DNA from: Brevundimonas huaxiensis
Lineage (GTDB): Bacteria; Pseudomonadota; Alphaproteobacteria; Caulobacterales; Caulobacteraceae
Assembly: GCF_014218725.1 (NCBI RefSeq)
Contig: NZ_JABBJE010000008.1
Coordinates: forward strand, 33,052-97,051
Length of the DNA: 64,000 bases
Reading direction: 5' to 3'
This document shows, piece by piece, positions 18,039 to 31,080 of this stretch. Within the stretch, counting starts at the first letter, position 1, and each line of letters opens with the position of its first letter. Below the pieces are notes generated by a model. The model was given only the letters and a program-made list of their open reading frames with translations. It made no database searches and was not told the origin of the DNA. The position numbers and the translations under genes are program-made.

Positions 18039-18977
18039 ATGTCGACCCAATCCATCCTCCTCGGCGGTGTCGAAGCCGGCGGCACCAAGTTCATCTGCGG
18101 CGTCGCCGCCGCCGACGGCGTGATCATCGACCAGATCCGCATCCCGACGACGTCGCCCGACGAGACGCTGGATGCGGTCGCGGCCTTCTTCGTCGACGCA
18201 CAGTCGAAACACGACCGGCTTTCGGCTTTGGCGATCGTCAGTTTCGGCCCTCTGTCGTTGAAGCCCGACGCGCCGGATTTCGGCGCCATCACCAGCACGC
18301 CCAAGCCCGGCTGGAGCGACATCAACCTGTTGGCCCGTCTGCGCCGGCGCCTCGATGTTCCCATGACGCTGGACACCGATGTGAACGGCGCGGCCGTGGG
18401 CGAACGCCTGTTCGGCAGCGGGCAAGGACTGGAGAGCTTCTGCTACGTCACGGTCGGCACGGGCGTGGGTATCGGGGTGATGATCGACGGCGCACCGCAT
18501 GGCGGGGCGAACCATCCCGAAGCCGGTCATATCCGGCTGCCCCGCGCCAAGGGCGACGAGACGTTCTCGGGCGTTTGTCCCTTCCACGGCGACTGCCTGG
18601 AAGGCCTGGCGAGCGGGCCGGCGCTGAAGGCGCGCTGGAGCGCGGCCGCCGAAACGTTTTCCCACGATCATCCGGCCTGGCCGATGGCAGCGGAGTATAT
18701 CGCCGGTCTGTGCGCCAACCTGACCTACACGCTGCGGCCCGAGCGAATCATCATCGGCGGCGGCGTGATGCAGCCGCACATGTACGATCTGGTCAGACAG
18801 GCGTTGGTGAGACAGCTCGGCGGCTATGACGCCAGCCTGAAAGGTCTGGACATGCAGACCTACATCGCGGCGCCGAGCGCGGGCGTGTCCGCCGGCCTGA
18901 TCGGCGCATTGGCCCTCGCCTACCGTTCCATCACGGGCGCGTGGCCCAAGGACTGGCGCACGCAAGGCCGGGATTAG
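18039..18977 (+). CDS. ROK-family fructokinase-like sugar kinase
   Basis: 312 residues. The N-terminal phosphate-binding GGVEAGGTKFICGV is followed by TDVNGAAVGE with the catalytic aspartate region, then a zinc site in HPEAGHIRLPR...GVCPFHGDCLEGLASGPAL. The CPxHGxC arrangement fits zinc-containing fructokinases of the ROK family. The substrate is inferred only. It stands alone upstream of tRNA-Val. Confidence 0.88.
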   Translation: MSTQSILLGGVEAGGTKFICGVAAADGVIIDQIRIPTTSPDETLDAVAAFFVDAQSKHDRLSALAIVSFGPLSLKPDAPDFGAITSTPKPGWSDINLLARLRRRLDVPMTLDTDVNGAAVGERLFGSGQGLESFCYVTVGTGVGIGVMIDGAPHGGANHPEAGHIRLPRAKGDETFSGVCPFHGDCLEGLASGPALKARWSAAAETFSHDHPAWPMAAEYIAGLCANLTYTLRPERIIIGGGVMQPHMYDLVRQALVRQLGGYDASLKGLDMQTYIAAPSAGVSAGLIGALALAYRSITGAWPKDWRTQGRD

Positions 18978-18990
18978 ATCGAAGTGGAGA

Positions 18991-19065
18991 TGGTGGACGC
19001 GACAGGGATTGAACCTGTGACCCCCTCGGTGTGAACGAGGTGCTCTCCCGCTGAGCTACGCGTCC
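18991..19065 (-). tRNA. tRNA-Val(CAC)
   Basis: A 75-nt cloverleaf with acceptor GGACGCG paired to CGCGTCC, encoded CCA end, TTCAATC T-loop, and anticodon stem CCTCG/CGAGG around loop TTCACAC, which gives anticodon CAC and reads GTG valine codons. Confidence 0.97.
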
Positions 19066-19121
19066 TTGCCTTGCGGAGGCGGCGACATAGCCCGGTCGCC
19101 GGCCCCGCGCAAGCGCCTGTT

Positions 19122-20411
19122 TCAGATTCCGGCGGCGCGAACGCCTTCGGGCGTATCGGCTTCCGGGTCGCCCGGCAGCCAGGCGACGTGACCGTTGTAG
19201 ATGTCTTGGTTGAGGATGCCCTCTTCCTTGGCGACCAGCACCGGCACCAGCATCTGTCCGGTGACGTTGGTCGCGGTGCGCATCATGTCGATGATCCGGT
19301 CGATGGCGACGATATAGCCGATGCCTTCCAGCGGCAGGCCGGCGGTCGACAGGGTCAGGGTCAGCATGACGATGCTGGTGCCCGGCACGCCGGCCGTCCC
19401 CAGTGATCCGAGCACCGCCGTCAGGCCGATGAGGACGTATTGGGTCAGCGTCAGATCGATCTTGAAATACTGGGCGATGAAGATCGAGGCGATGGCCGGA
19501 TAGATGGCCCCGCACCCGTCCATCTTCACATTGGCCCCCAGGGGCACGGCGAAGGCGGCGTAGGCCTGCGGCACGCCCAAACGCTCGACCGTCTGGCGAA
19601 GGGTGATCGGCAAAGTCCCCAGCGAGGAAGAGGTAGCGAACGCAGTCTGTTGGGCCGCGAAGGCGCCGCGGAAGAAGCTGGTCACCTTCAGCCCATGGAC
19701 CTTCAGCAGGCCCGAATAGACGATCAGGATGTGGAACAGGCAGGCGGCGTAGATGGCCAGGATGAACTTCACCAGGGGCAGCAGCGCCTCCCAGCCGTAG
19801 CCGCCGACGACCGATCCGATCAGGCCGAACACGCCGATGGGCGTCAGCTGGATCACCCAGCGGGTGATGCGGAAAATGATGGCTGCCCCCTCATCCACCA
19901 GACGCCGAACGCCCTGCGCCCGGTCGCCCAGCGCCACCAAGGCCATGCCGACAAGGGCCGAGAAGAAGATGATCTGCAACACCTTGCCTTCGGCCAGGGC
20001 GGCGAACGGATTGGTCGGCACGACGCCGATCAAGACTTCCAGCGGGGTCGGGATTACGCGCTCTTTAACCTCGCCCAGCGGCAGGTTGGACAGGCCGACG
20101 CCCGGATTGATGATGTGACCGAAGGCGAAACCGACCAGCACCGCCAGCAGCGACGTGATGGCGAACCAGAGGATGGTTCGCACCCCCAGCCGCACAGCCC
20201 CCGCCCCTTCCCCCAGCTTGGCGATGGAACTGGCGATGGTGAACAGCACCAGCGGCGCCACCACCATGCGGATCAGGTTCAGATAGACGTCGCCGATCGG
20301 CTGAAGCCAGGTCTCGGCCCGCTCGCGCAGGATCAGCCCGGCGATGATGCCGAGGATGAAGCCGGCGGCGGTCCGCTGCCACAGCGGAATCTTGAAAAAG
20401 CGAGCGAGCAT
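19122..20411 (-). CDS. Dicarboxylate/amino acid:cation symporter (DAACS family)
   Basis: 429 residues with about eight membrane segments plus re-entrant loops. The serine-rich hairpin ATSSSLGTLPIT, the motif PLGANVKMDG and the substrate region DRIIDMMRTATNVTGQ mark a GltP/DctA-type sodium- or proton-coupled carrier. The substrate (glutamate, aspartate or C4-dicarboxylate) cannot be decided. No operon partner is apparent. Confidence 0.93.
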   Translation of the reverse strand: MLARFFKIPLWQRTAAGFILGIIAGLILRERAETWLQPIGDVYLNLIRMVVAPLVLFTIASSIAKLGEGAGAVRLGVRTILWFAITSLLAVLVGFAFGHIINPGVGLSNLPLGEVKERVIPTPLEVLIGVVPTNPFAALAEGKVLQIIFFSALVGMALVALGDRAQGVRRLVDEGAAIIFRITRWVIQLTPIGVFGLIGSVVGGYGWEALLPLVKFILAIYAACLFHILIVYSGLLKVHGLKVTSFFRGAFAAQQTAFATSSSLGTLPITLRQTVERLGVPQAYAAFAVPLGANVKMDGCGAIYPAIASIFIAQYFKIDLTLTQYVLIGLTAVLGSLGTAGVPGTSIVMLTLTLSTAGLPLEGIGYIVAIDRIIDMMRTATNVTGQMLVPVLVAKEEGILNQDIYNGHVAWLPGDPEADTPEGVRAAGI

Positions 20412-20511
20412 GACGGCACTTTCAACTGGGGTGCGCCAATCTGTCCATCGCCATGGCGATCCGCAACCGCAGCAGCGATCATTCAGCCAACAGATTTCCT
20501 GTCGGCTGGCT

Positions 20512-21225
20512 TCAGAATTTCAGCGCCCGCCGCACGTAGAAGTCGGAGAGAATGCCGTCGATCGCCTCTTCGACGTCTTCGAAGGCATCGATCAGCACGT
20601 CCCCGCCCAGGTCTTCAACAGGCGTCGGCGTAAAGCCGAAGGTCGTCAGAATGCAGGGCATGCTGGCGTCTTTGGCGGCGTCCGCGTCCGGCGAAGCGTC
20701 TCCCACCATAATGGCTCGTTCGGGATCGCCGCCTGCGATCACGACGGCCTCCTTCAAATGGGCGCCTGAGGGCTTGCGCGCGCTGACCCGATCCGGGCCG
20801 ACGATGGCGGCGAAATGTCGGGTCAAGTCCAGTTTGCCCAACAACAACTCCGACAGGTCCGAACGCTTGTTGGTAGCCACGACCAGGATAGCGCCCCGCT
20901 CGCTGAGCCGCTCCAGCGTCTCGACTACGCCCTCGAAAGGCTGCGAGCCGTCGGCGATATGGGCGGCGTAATCGACCAGGAACCGCTCGAACAGTTCGTC
21001 GGACTTGGCCCGCTCGACCGGCGCGCCGGCGGCTTCGAAGCCGTGCACCAGCAGCGCCCGCGCGCCCGATCCGATCAGGCTCGAGGCGGACTCCATCGGC
21101 ACGGGCGGCAGCCCCTCCTCGACCAGCATCCGGTTCAGCGTGCCGATCAGGTCCGGGGCGGAATCGACCAGCGTGCCGTCAAGGTCGAAGGCGATGGTCC
21201 AGCCTTCCAGGTCGCGATCGCTCAT
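20512..21225 (-). CDS. gph: Phosphoglycolate phosphatase-like HAD hydrolase
   Basis: About 237 residues of HAD subfamily IA. Motif I is IAFDLDGTLVDSAPDL, motif II lies in VVATNKRS, the lysine in SARKPSGAHLKEAV and motif IV in IMVGDASPDADAAK. It most likely removes phosphate from 2-phosphoglycolate, a product of DNA repair; the exact substrate is inferred. The ATG at 21225, after GGGAG, was preferred over one two codons upstream. It is divergent from glmU. Confidence 0.88.
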   Translation of the reverse strand: MSDRDLEGWTIAFDLDGTLVDSAPDLIGTLNRMLVEEGLPPVPMESASSLIGSGARALLVHGFEAAGAPVERAKSDELFERFLVDYAAHIADGSQPFEGVVETLERLSERGAILVVATNKRSDLSELLLGKLDLTRHFAAIVGPDRVSARKPSGAHLKEAVVIAGGDPERAIMVGDASPDADAAKDASMPCILTTFGFTPTPVEDLGGDVLIDAFEDVEEAIDGILSDFYVRRALKF

Positions 21226-21289
21226 CCACATCTCCCGCTGGCCCGCATGATGGGCTAGATCGCAGGACGACTAGACTGCGAGACGATTC

Positions 21290-22642
21290 ATGACCAGCCA
21301 GACGCGCGCCCGCGCCGCCATCATTCTCGCCGCCGGCCAGGGCACGCGGATGAAGTCGCCGCTGCCCAAGGTGCTGCACCCCGTCGCCCACCGCGCCATG
21401 CTGGACCACGCCATCGATGCGGCGGAAGGCCTGGGGTGCGAACGCATCGTCGTCGTGGTCGGCAATCACTCGCCCGAGGTCCGGGCCCATGTGGTGAAAC
21501 GGCTGGGCGAGGCCGCCATTGCGGTCCAGGACCCGCCGCTCGGCACCGGCCACGCGGTGCGCGCCGCCGAACAGGCGCTGGCCGGTTTCGACGGCGAGGT
21601 GGTCGTCACCTATGGCGACGTCCCTTTGCTGAAAGCCGCCGACATCGAGCCCGTGTTCAATGCGGACGGCGTGACCGTCATCGGGTTCGAGGCTCGCGAT
21701 CCGGGCGCCTATGGCCGTCTGATCGTCGAAGGCGACACCCTGACCGCCATCACCGAGGCCAAGGAGGCGTCGTCAGACGTTCTCGCCATCACCGCCTGCA
21801 ACTCCGGCGTCATGGCCGCGCCTGCGGCCCTGCTCTTCTCGCTGCTGGCCGAGGTGAAGAACGAAAACGCCAAGGGCGAATACTATCTGACGGATGTCGT
21901 CGCTCTGGCGCGGAAGGGCGGCCACCCGACCCGCGCCGTCTTCGCCGCAGAGGACGCGGTGATGGGCGTCAACTCCCAGGCCGAACTGGCTCAGGCCGAG
22001 GCCCTGTTTCAGACCGTGCAACGCGACACCTTCCTGGCGGCCGGCGTGACGATGGCGGCGCCCGAAACCGTCCATTTCGCCTGGGACACCCAGATCGGCG
22101 CCGGAACCGTCATTGAACCTTTCGTGGTCTTCGGTCCCGGCGCGGTGATCAATGCCGGCGCGCGCATTCGCAGCTTCAGCCATATCGAGGGCGCGCGGGT
22201 CTCGGCCGGCGCCGAGGTCGGTCCTTACGCGCGCCTGCGTCCCGGCGCGGACCTGGCGAAGGGGGTCAAGGTCGGCAACTTCGTCGAGGTCAAGAACGTG
22301 AAGATGGCCGAAGGCGCCAAGGCCAATCATCTGGCCTATCTGGGCGACGGATCGGTCGGCGCCGGCGCCAACGTCGGCGCAGGGACCATCTTCTGCAACT
22401 ATGACGGCTTCAACAAGGCTCAGACCCAGGTCGGCGCCGGCGCCTTCATCGGATCGAATTCCAGCCTGGTGGCCCCGGTGGTCATCGGCGACGGCGCCCT
22501 GATCGCCTCCGGCTCCGTCATCACCGAGGACGTGCCCGCCGACGCCATGGCCTTCGGCCGCGCGCGCCAGACTGTCAAACCCGAAGCGGCTGCGGCCTTC
22601 CGTGCCGAAGCCAAGGTCAGGAAGGCTGCGAAATCCAAATGA
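21290..22642 (+). CDS. glmU: Bifunctional UDP-GlcNAc pyrophosphorylase / GlcN-1-P acetyltransferase
   Basis: 450 residues. The N-terminal nucleotidyltransferase domain has [18 protein letters not shown]; the C-terminal half is a left-handed beta helix of hexapeptide repeats ([30 protein letters not shown] region) with the acetyltransferase site in NYDGFNK. It makes UDP-GlcNAc for peptidoglycan and lipid A. The stop overlaps the rpiA start (ATGA). Confidence 0.97.
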   Translation: MTSQTRARAAIILAAGQGTRMKSPLPKVLHPVAHRAMLDHAIDAAEGLGCERIVVVVGNHSPEVRAHVVKRLGEAAIAVQDPPLGTGHAVRAAEQALAGFDGEVVVTYGDVPLLKAADIEPVFNADGVTVIGFEARDPGAYGRLIVEGDTLTAITEAKEASSDVLAITACNSGVMAAPAALLFSLLAEVKNENAKGEYYLTDVVALARKGGHPTRAVFAAEDAVMGVNSQAELAQAEALFQTVQRDTFLAAGVTMAAPETVHFAWDTQIGAGTVIEPFVVFGPGAVINAGARIRSFSHIEGARVSAGAEVGPYARLRPGADLAKGVKVGNFVEVKNVKMAEGAKANHLAYLGDGSVGAGANVGAGTIFCNYDGFNKAQTQVGAGAFIGSNSSLVAPVVIGDGALIASGSVITEDVPADAMAFGRARQTVKPEAAAAFRAEAKVRKAAKSK

Positions 22643-23322
22643 GCGACCTCCAGAAGAAGAACGCCGGCGAGGCCGCCGCCGCCCACGTCGAGGCGGGCAT
22701 GATCGTCGGGTTGGGCACCGGCTCGACGGCCGCCTGGTTCGTCAAGGCGCTGGCGGCGCGCAACCTGCCCGACCTGCGCTGCGTGCCGACATCGGAGAAG
22801 ACCGCAGATCTCGCGCGCGAACTCGGGCTGACGCTCTCGACGCTGGAGGACACGCCCCGTATCGATCTGACCGTGGACGGCGCCGACGAGATCGGGCCGG
22901 GCCTGGCGCTGATCAAGGGGGGCGGAGCGGCCCTGTTGCGCGAGAAGCTGGTGTGGGAGGCCTCGGCACGCTGCATCGTCATCGCCGACGCGGCAAAGGT
23001 GGTGCCAGTGCTGGGAACCTTCCCCCTGCCGATCGAGGTCGTCGCCTTCGGTCACAAGACGACAGCCAACCGCATCGCCGATGTGCTGATCGACCACGAC
23101 ATCAACCAGCCGGCGCGCGTGCGTCAGGCGGATCGCGGCCTGGTCCGCACGGACGGCGGCAATCTGATCTATGACGCGGTCTGCAAGGCGATCCACGATC
23201 CGGTCCGTCTGGCCGACGATCTGAAACTGATCACCGGCGTGGTGGAGCACGGCCTGTTCCTGGATCTCGCCGACCTCGCCATCATCGGCACGGACGACGG
23301 CTTTGAGGAGCGTCTTCCCTAG
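22639..23322 (+). CDS. rpiA: Ribose-5-phosphate isomerase A
   Basis: 227 residues with [16 protein letters not shown] near residue 25, the catalytic [10 protein letters not shown] region and [15 protein letters not shown]. It interconverts ribose 5-phosphate and ribulose 5-phosphate. It overlaps the end of glmU by 4 bp and is probably co-transcribed with it. Confidence 0.97.
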   Translation: MSDLQKKNAGEAAAAHVEAGMIVGLGTGSTAAWFVKALAARNLPDLRCVPTSEKTADLARELGLTLSTLEDTPRIDLTVDGADEIGPGLALIKGGGAALLREKLVWEASARCIVIADAAKVVPVLGTFPLPIEVVAFGHKTTANRIADVLIDHDINQPARVRQADRGLVRTDGGNLIYDAVCKAIHDPVRLADDLKLITGVVEHGLFLDLADLAIIGTDDGFEERLP

Positions 23323-23981
23323 GACACGCCCCGTCGGCTCAGCACCGCCGGGATCGTGCGCGCCAGGATCGCCAGATAGACGCCGACGGTGCGGTTTCTG
23401 ACCAGCCAGACATCCATCGCGACACGGCGCGGATAGGGCACGGCGTTTCGGCCCGAGACCTGCCACAGCCCCGTCAGCCCCGGCCGGACCGCGCAGTAGT
23501 CGGCCAGTCGCCGGCCATATCGTGCAGCCTCATCGATCACGATCGGTCGGGGGCCGACCAGCGACATCTCGCCCCTCAACACATTGATCAGCTGAGGCAG
23601 TTCATCCAGGCTGAACCGTCGCAACAGGCGGCCCAACGACGTAACGCGCGGATCGTGTGTCAGCTTTCGCATCGCCTGCCATTCCGGATCAGAGGCTGAG
23701 GGCAGCGCTTGCTCCGCGCCTATATGCATCGAGCGAAACTTGAGGCAGTCGAACATTCGGCCGTCGCACCCGATCCGCTGCTGGCGAAAGATCGCGGACC
23801 CTCCGTCCTGCGCCCTGACGCCCAGAGCGATGACAAGGAAGAGCGGCCAGGTCAGAAGCAGACCTGTCAGGGCGAAGAGGACATCCATGGCGCGGGTCGG
23901 GTCAAGACGAATGCGGCGTCGAGACGCAACGACGCCGCGTGTCGACGTCACATCGCAGCCGGCCAATTCCGATGTCGACAT
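23319..23981 (-). CDS. Undecaprenyl-phosphate sugar transferase (exopolysaccharide initiation)
   Basis: 220 residues of the bacterial sugar transferase domain: one membrane segment (VLFALTGLLLTWPLFLVIALGV), then CLKFRSM, RRFSLDELPQLINVLRGEMSLVGPRP and VRPGLTGLWQVSGRN. It belongs to the ExoY/PssY-type short initiating enzymes that place the first sugar phosphate on the lipid carrier. No other polysaccharide gene is adjacent, so the polymer (holdfast or capsule) cannot be told. It overlaps the rpiA end by 4 bp, convergently. Confidence 0.92.
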   Translation of the reverse strand: MSTSELAGCDVTSTRGVVASRRRIRLDPTRAMDVLFALTGLLLTWPLFLVIALGVRAQDGGSAIFRQQRIGCDGRMFDCLKFRSMHIGAEQALPSASDPEWQAMRKLTHDPRVTSLGRLLRRFSLDELPQLINVLRGEMSLVGPRPIVIDEAARYGRRLADYCAVRPGLTGLWQVSGRNAVPYPRRVAMDVWLVRNRTVGVYLAILARTIPAVLSRRGVS

Positions 23982-24061
23982 TCAGCGCCCCCCAAGCGTC
24001 ACCATGACCTGGGATTGCGAGATTGGCAATCTTGGCGCGTCTTCAGCACAGATCGCTTAGA

Positions 24062-24559
24062 TCAGTCGCCGCCCCACCAGCTTAGCGTGAACGGCGTGCG
24101 ACGACCGTTGGCCGAAATCGTCCCGGTGACGACAGGCGTCTGATCTCCGAGATTGCGCCGCGCTGTCGCCAATGCGCCATGATCAATCCGCGCCGACAAC
24201 TCCAACGGGCCCATGCCGGGTACGGAGCCGCGCATCTGGATCCGATCGTCGGTGACGACATAGGCGTCCGGCAGAACCCTGGCCTCGCCTTGCGGGCCGG
24301 TCAGCGACAGGATCAGCGGCGGCGAAGCGCGGGCCCCGCCGTCCCAGGCGGCGAAGGCCTCATCCTGACCGACAAACAGGGAAGCCACGAGCGGCATCTC
24401 CCCCTCACCTGTCGGGCGATAGTCGCCCGAAATATCACCGCTCAGACGATGCTGGAACGTCGCTTCCGGCATCGACGTCGGTGTCGCGGCGTCGCGCCGC
24501 TCGCATGCCGCCAAGCTCAGCACGGCCATGACCGCGACGATCACCCATGAAGATCTCAT
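24062..24559 (-). CDS. Putative lipoprotein of unknown function
   Basis: 165 residues. A short charged start and hydrophobic core end in LSLAAC, a lipobox. The rest shows no recognisable motif and ends TPFTLSWWGGD. The ATG overlaps the stop of the M28 peptidase gene, so the two are translationally coupled and may act in the same envelope compartment. Confidence 0.75.
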   Translation of the reverse strand: MRSSWVIVAVMAVLSLAACERRDAATPTSMPEATFQHRLSGDISGDYRPTGEGEMPLVASLFVGQDEAFAAWDGGARASPPLILSLTGPQGEARVLPDAYVVTDDRIQMRGSVPGMGPLELSARIDHGALATARRNLGDQTPVVTGTISANGRRTPFTLSWWGGD

Positions 24560-25512
24560 CGATCAAGCGCCTGATCCAAGGCGCGGAACCCGGCGATGGC
24601 GATCTCGGTCGCGCTAGTGAAGACCGACGGCGTGATCCGGTCGAAGGTGTCGCTCGGTCGATGGTAATCGGGATGATAATCGACGCCCATGTACAGGAAG
24701 GGCACGCCCGCCTCGTTGAAGGCGCCATGATCGGAGGCGTCGACCCAGTTGTTCTCGCCCGTATCCTGCGGGGTGTCCTTGCCAAAGGCGAAGGACACGG
24801 CCCCGTTCGGCACCACGGCCTCAAGCACGGGGCGCAGATTGGGGTGCTGATAGGTCCCGGTGACCCACAGATGGCCATCCGTTTCCGCCCGCGCCGTCAT
24901 GTCGAAGTTCAGGTTCAGGCTGAGTGACGACAGGGGCACCGGCGGCGCCTTGACGAACTCGCGAGCCCCCAACAGCCCCCGCTCCTCGCCATCCAGCGCA
25001 ACGATCAGCACGCTGTGTTCCGGCGGTTGGGCCTTCAGTCGCGCCGCCAACTCCAGCATCGTCGCCACGCCCGAGGCGTTGTCGTCGGCCCCGTGGAAGA
25101 CCTGGCCGTCATTGACGCCGACATGGTCGTAGTGGGCAGTCACCACGATATAGCGGTCGGCGACGCGCGTTCCGGGAATCAGGCCGACGATGTTGACGCC
25201 GCTGAAGGTCTTCACGCCCTCGCGCGTGCGGCCCGGCGCCTCGAACCGCTGCAAACGCCCGAACGGCGCCGCCTGGACGCCCATAGCCTCCAGCCGCGAC
25301 ACGATATAGGCGCGCGCCCGCTCGCCGCCTTCCGAGCCCGTGTCGCGGCCCTGCATGTCGTCGGCCGACAGGATGCGCACGTCCTCCAGCAGTTGGCTCG
25401 TACCGGTCGCGACGGCGCTCGGCGCAATCGGCGCTGCCGGAGGAACGGCGGTGCAACCGCTGACGATCAGGGCGGCACCAGCTACGAAAAGGCAGAGGGT
25501 CGAACGAGTCAT
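24556..25512 (-). CDS. M28-family zinc aminopeptidase, lipoprotein
   Basis: 318 residues with an N-terminal lipoprotein signal (IVSGC). The M28 zinc ligands and catalytic residues appear in VVTAHYDHVG, HGADDNASGVATMLELA, ALDGEERGLLGAREFV, NFDM and the late DASDHGAF. It is probably an envelope-anchored peptidase. The gene is first in a two-gene operon with the lipoprotein that overlaps its stop. Confidence 0.9.
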   Translation of the reverse strand: MTRSTLCLFVAGAALIVSGCTAVPPAAPIAPSAVATGTSQLLEDVRILSADDMQGRDTGSEGGERARAYIVSRLEAMGVQAAPFGRLQRFEAPGRTREGVKTFSGVNIVGLIPGTRVADRYIVVTAHYDHVGVNDGQVFHGADDNASGVATMLELAARLKAQPPEHSVLIVALDGEERGLLGAREFVKAPPVPLSSLSLNLNFDMTARAETDGHLWVTGTYQHPNLRPVLEAVVPNGAVSFAFGKDTPQDTGENNWVDASDHGAFNEAGVPFLYMGVDYHPDYHRPSDTFDRITPSVFTSATEIAIAGFRALDQALDR

Positions 25513-25542
25513 ACAGGCTCCGATAGGGACGCGCGAACCTAG

Positions 25543-27966
<2,424 letters not shown>

Positions 27967-28088
27967 AGTTGACCTAAGGGTCGGTTTTCGTTGGTGATCG
28001 CTGGGGTTTTGGCCTTGTTTTCAACCGAAACCGCGATCAACGTCCGCTTCAACGGGCGGCGCGACCGACCCGACGAAAGGGAACGACT

Positions 28089-28511
28089 ATGAAGAACAAG
28101 ATCATGCTGGCCGCAGCGACCCTGGCGGGCGCCCTCGCCTCTCCGGCCCTGGCGGGCGACCCGACGGGCCTGTGGCAGACGCCGACCAATGGCGGTCAGG
28201 TGCGGATCGCGCGCTGCGGACAGGCGCTGTGCGGCACGCTGGTGACCTCGGACCACATTCGCCGCGACGCGAATGCGCGCGACGCGAACAATCGCGACGC
28301 CTCGCTGCGGAACCGCACCCTGCGCAATCTGCCCATGCTGACCGGCTTCACCGGCGGTCCGACGGAATGGCGCAACGGCTCGGTCTATAACCCGGCCGAC
28401 GGCGGCACCTATCGCGGCACCATTACCATGACAAACGACAACAGCCTGCGTCTGCGCGGCTGCATCGTGGCTCCGCTCTGCAAGACCCAGACCTGGACCC
28501 GCATCCAGTAG
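28089..28511 (+). CDS. Secreted DUF2147-family protein
   Basis: 140 residues. A clear signal peptide ends ALASPALA/GDP. The mature part begins DPTGLWQTPTNGGQVRIARCGQALCGTLV and ends LRLRGCIVAPLCKTQTWTR, the typical DUF2147 pattern of paired cysteines and a C-terminal W. The function is unknown; the family is periplasmic. A strong ribosome binding site (AAAGGGA) precedes the ATG, and a terminator follows. Confidence 0.88.
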   Translation: MKNKIMLAAATLAGALASPALAGDPTGLWQTPTNGGQVRIARCGQALCGTLVTSDHIRRDANARDANNRDASLRNRTLRNLPMLTGFTGGPTEWRNGSVYNPADGGTYRGTITMTNDNSLRLRGCIVAPLCKTQTWTRIQ

Positions 28512-28532
28512 GATCAGGACCCCCCACATACG

Positions 28533-28566
28533 AAAGGCCCGGCCGGAGTGATCCGACCGGGCCTTT
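28533..28566. terminator. Bidirectional intrinsic terminator
   Basis: AAAGGCCCGGCCGG and CCGACCGGGCCTTT form a stem with A/T tails on both sides, between the DUF2147 gene and the convergent aldo/keto reductase gene. Confidence 0.85.
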
Positions 28567-28583
28567 CTCATGTCTGCCCTAGT

Positions 28584-29570
<987 letters not shown>

Positions 29571-29679
29571 GGGGCCTTCTCCTGTCGATGTGGGGATCGG
29601 CCTAAAAACAGATAGGACGGCCGACGATCAGGAGATGGTCGCGGCGACGGCGGGCTGCAAGCCCGGCCGTGCTTTGCGA

Positions 29680-29756
29680 TGGTACCGCCTCTCAGGCTTG
29701 AACTGAGGACCTCCGGTTCCACAAACCGGCGCTCTAACCAACTGAGCTAAGGCGGC
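29680..29756 (-). tRNA. tRNA-His(GTG), alphaproteobacterial type
   Basis: A 77-nt tRNA with anticodon loop TTGTGGA between CCGGT and ACCGG, giving anticodon GTG. Acceptor GCCGCCT pairs with AGGCGGT, so position 1:72 is G:U and the discriminator is A73 before the encoded CCA. Most bacteria have G-1 opposite C73 instead; loss of that pair is known in one alphaproteobacterial clade. Confidence 0.97.
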
Positions 29757-29851
29757 CCGCGCATCGCGAGGCGCGTTCTCTACCGGGCCTGCGGCAGGCG
29801 ATCAAGCGCCTTCCTCATATTTCGTCAGGAGATTTCGCGGGTGACCGCCCA

Positions 29852-29888
29852 AACAAAAACGCCCCGGAGATTGCTCTCCGAGGCGTCT
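29852..29888 (-). terminator. Terminator of the exbB-exbD-tonB operon
   Basis: On the minus strand GACGCCTCGGAGAG pairs with the CTCCGGGGCGT arm across CAAT and is followed by TTTTTG, 18 bp after the tonB stop. Confidence 0.85.
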
Positions 29889-29906
29889 TGTCTGTTGCCG
29901 TGACGA

Positions 29907-30626
29907 TCACCCGAGGGTGAAGGGCACCCGGACGCGGAAGGTCGCGTCTTGAGCGGCGCCGTCGACGGTCCGCGGAGACAGTTGTCCACGCTGAACCACC
30001 CGAATGGCGGCGCGGCCGAAGCCCATTCCGGCAGGCTCTTCGGACACCACGCGGCAGTTCGCCGGAGATCCGTTGGAGCGCGCCGTGCACTCGACCGTAG
30101 CCGAACCGCTGATTTCACGCTCCAGCGCACGCGCCGGGAAGTCATCAGCCGTCGGACGCGGTTGGCGCGACCACTGAACGTTCGTGATCGTCGACGGACG
30201 CGGCGGAGCCGGCGGTGCGGGCGGAGGCGGCGGTCCAGGAATATTGACGGGCGGACCCGTGTATTCAACCCGATCTTCCTTCTTCGTCGGCGTGATGTTG
30301 ACCGGCGGAGGGGGAACGATGTTCGGGACCGGAGCCGGCACGCGCACCTGAAGCTTCGGCGGCGGAGGCGTATCCGTCGGCGGAGGCGGCGGGGGCGGAG
30401 GCGGCGGAGGCGGCGGAACCGGCTCGACCAACTCGACCTCGACGGACTCGTCGACGTAGTTGAACTCCTTCAGCTTGAACTTGGACTGCTGAACAAAGAA
30501 AATCAGCAACGCAAACAAGATGCTGACCACCATCAGGCAGACGATCAGCACGGGGTAGGACACCCCCATGAAGCCCTTCTTCTTGGGTACGTCGTAGCGA
30601 CTGCGATGATATTCGACGTCTGTCAT
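29907..30626 (-). CDS. tonB: TonB family energy transducer
   Basis: 239 residues: a short cytoplasmic start, one membrane segment (about residues 23-46, VLIVCLMVVSILFALLIFFV), a long proline-rich spacer with an unbroken run of prolines and then Lys/Pro-poor P-rich text, and a C-terminal TonB domain (SRQPRPTADDFPARAL... TFRVRVPFTLG). It transmits proton-motive force from ExbBD to outer membrane receptors. Last gene of the exbB-exbD-tonB operon. Confidence 0.93.
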   Translation of the reverse strand: MTDVEYHRSRYDVPKKKGFMGVSYPVLIVCLMVVSILFALLIFFVQQSKFKLKEFNYVDESVEVELVEPVPPPPPPPPPPPPPTDTPPPPKLQVRVPAPVPNIVPPPPVNITPTKKEDRVEYTGPPVNIPGPPPPPAPPAPPRPSTITNVQWSRQPRPTADDFPARALEREISGSATVECTARSNGSPANCRVVSEEPAGMGFGRAAIRVVQRGQLSPRTVDGAAQDATFRVRVPFTLG

Positions 30627-30640
30627 ACTATCTCCGCATC

Positions 30641-31075
30641 CTAACTCGTCGCCTGGTCTTCGCCGACCAGCGCAACGCTATAGAAGCCGTTATCCTGCAG
30701 CGCATTCATCACCTGCATGAAGTCGCCGTAACGGGTGTTCTGGTCGCCCCGAATGAAGATCCGCTCATCGGCCGGGTTCCGGGATCCGATCTGTTTTTTC
30801 AGATCTTCACCCAGGGCTCCGACGTCGGTCCGGAAATCGCCCACATAGACGTCGCCGTCATTCTGGATCGAAATATAGACCGGCTTGGGCGGGTTCGGGG
30901 CCGCCTTGGCGACGGCGATTGGCAACTCAACAGGCACCGACACGGAGGCTAGCGGAGCCGCCACCATGAAGATGATGAGCAGGACCAGCATGATATCAAC
31001 GAAAGGCGTAACGTTGATATCACTGTTGGCCTGAGGCAGGTTGCCAGCGCCGCCCGATTTAATCTTGGCGGCCAT
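30641..31075 (-). CDS. exbD: Biopolymer transport protein ExbD
   Basis: 144 residues with one membrane helix preceded by NSDINVTPFVDIMLVLLIIFMV, where the aspartate of FVD is the conserved proton-handling residue, and a periplasmic domain ending NGFYSVALVGED. It forms the TonB motor with ExbB. It lies 5 bp after exbB and 14 bp before tonB. Confidence 0.95.
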   Translation of the reverse strand: MAAKIKSGGAGNLPQANSDINVTPFVDIMLVLLIIFMVAAPLASVSVPVELPIAVAKAAPNPPKPVYISIQNDGDVYVGDFRTDVGALGEDLKKQIGSRNPADERIFIRGDQNTRYGDFMQVMNALQDNGFYSVALVGEDQATS

Positions 31076-31080
31076 CCGTC

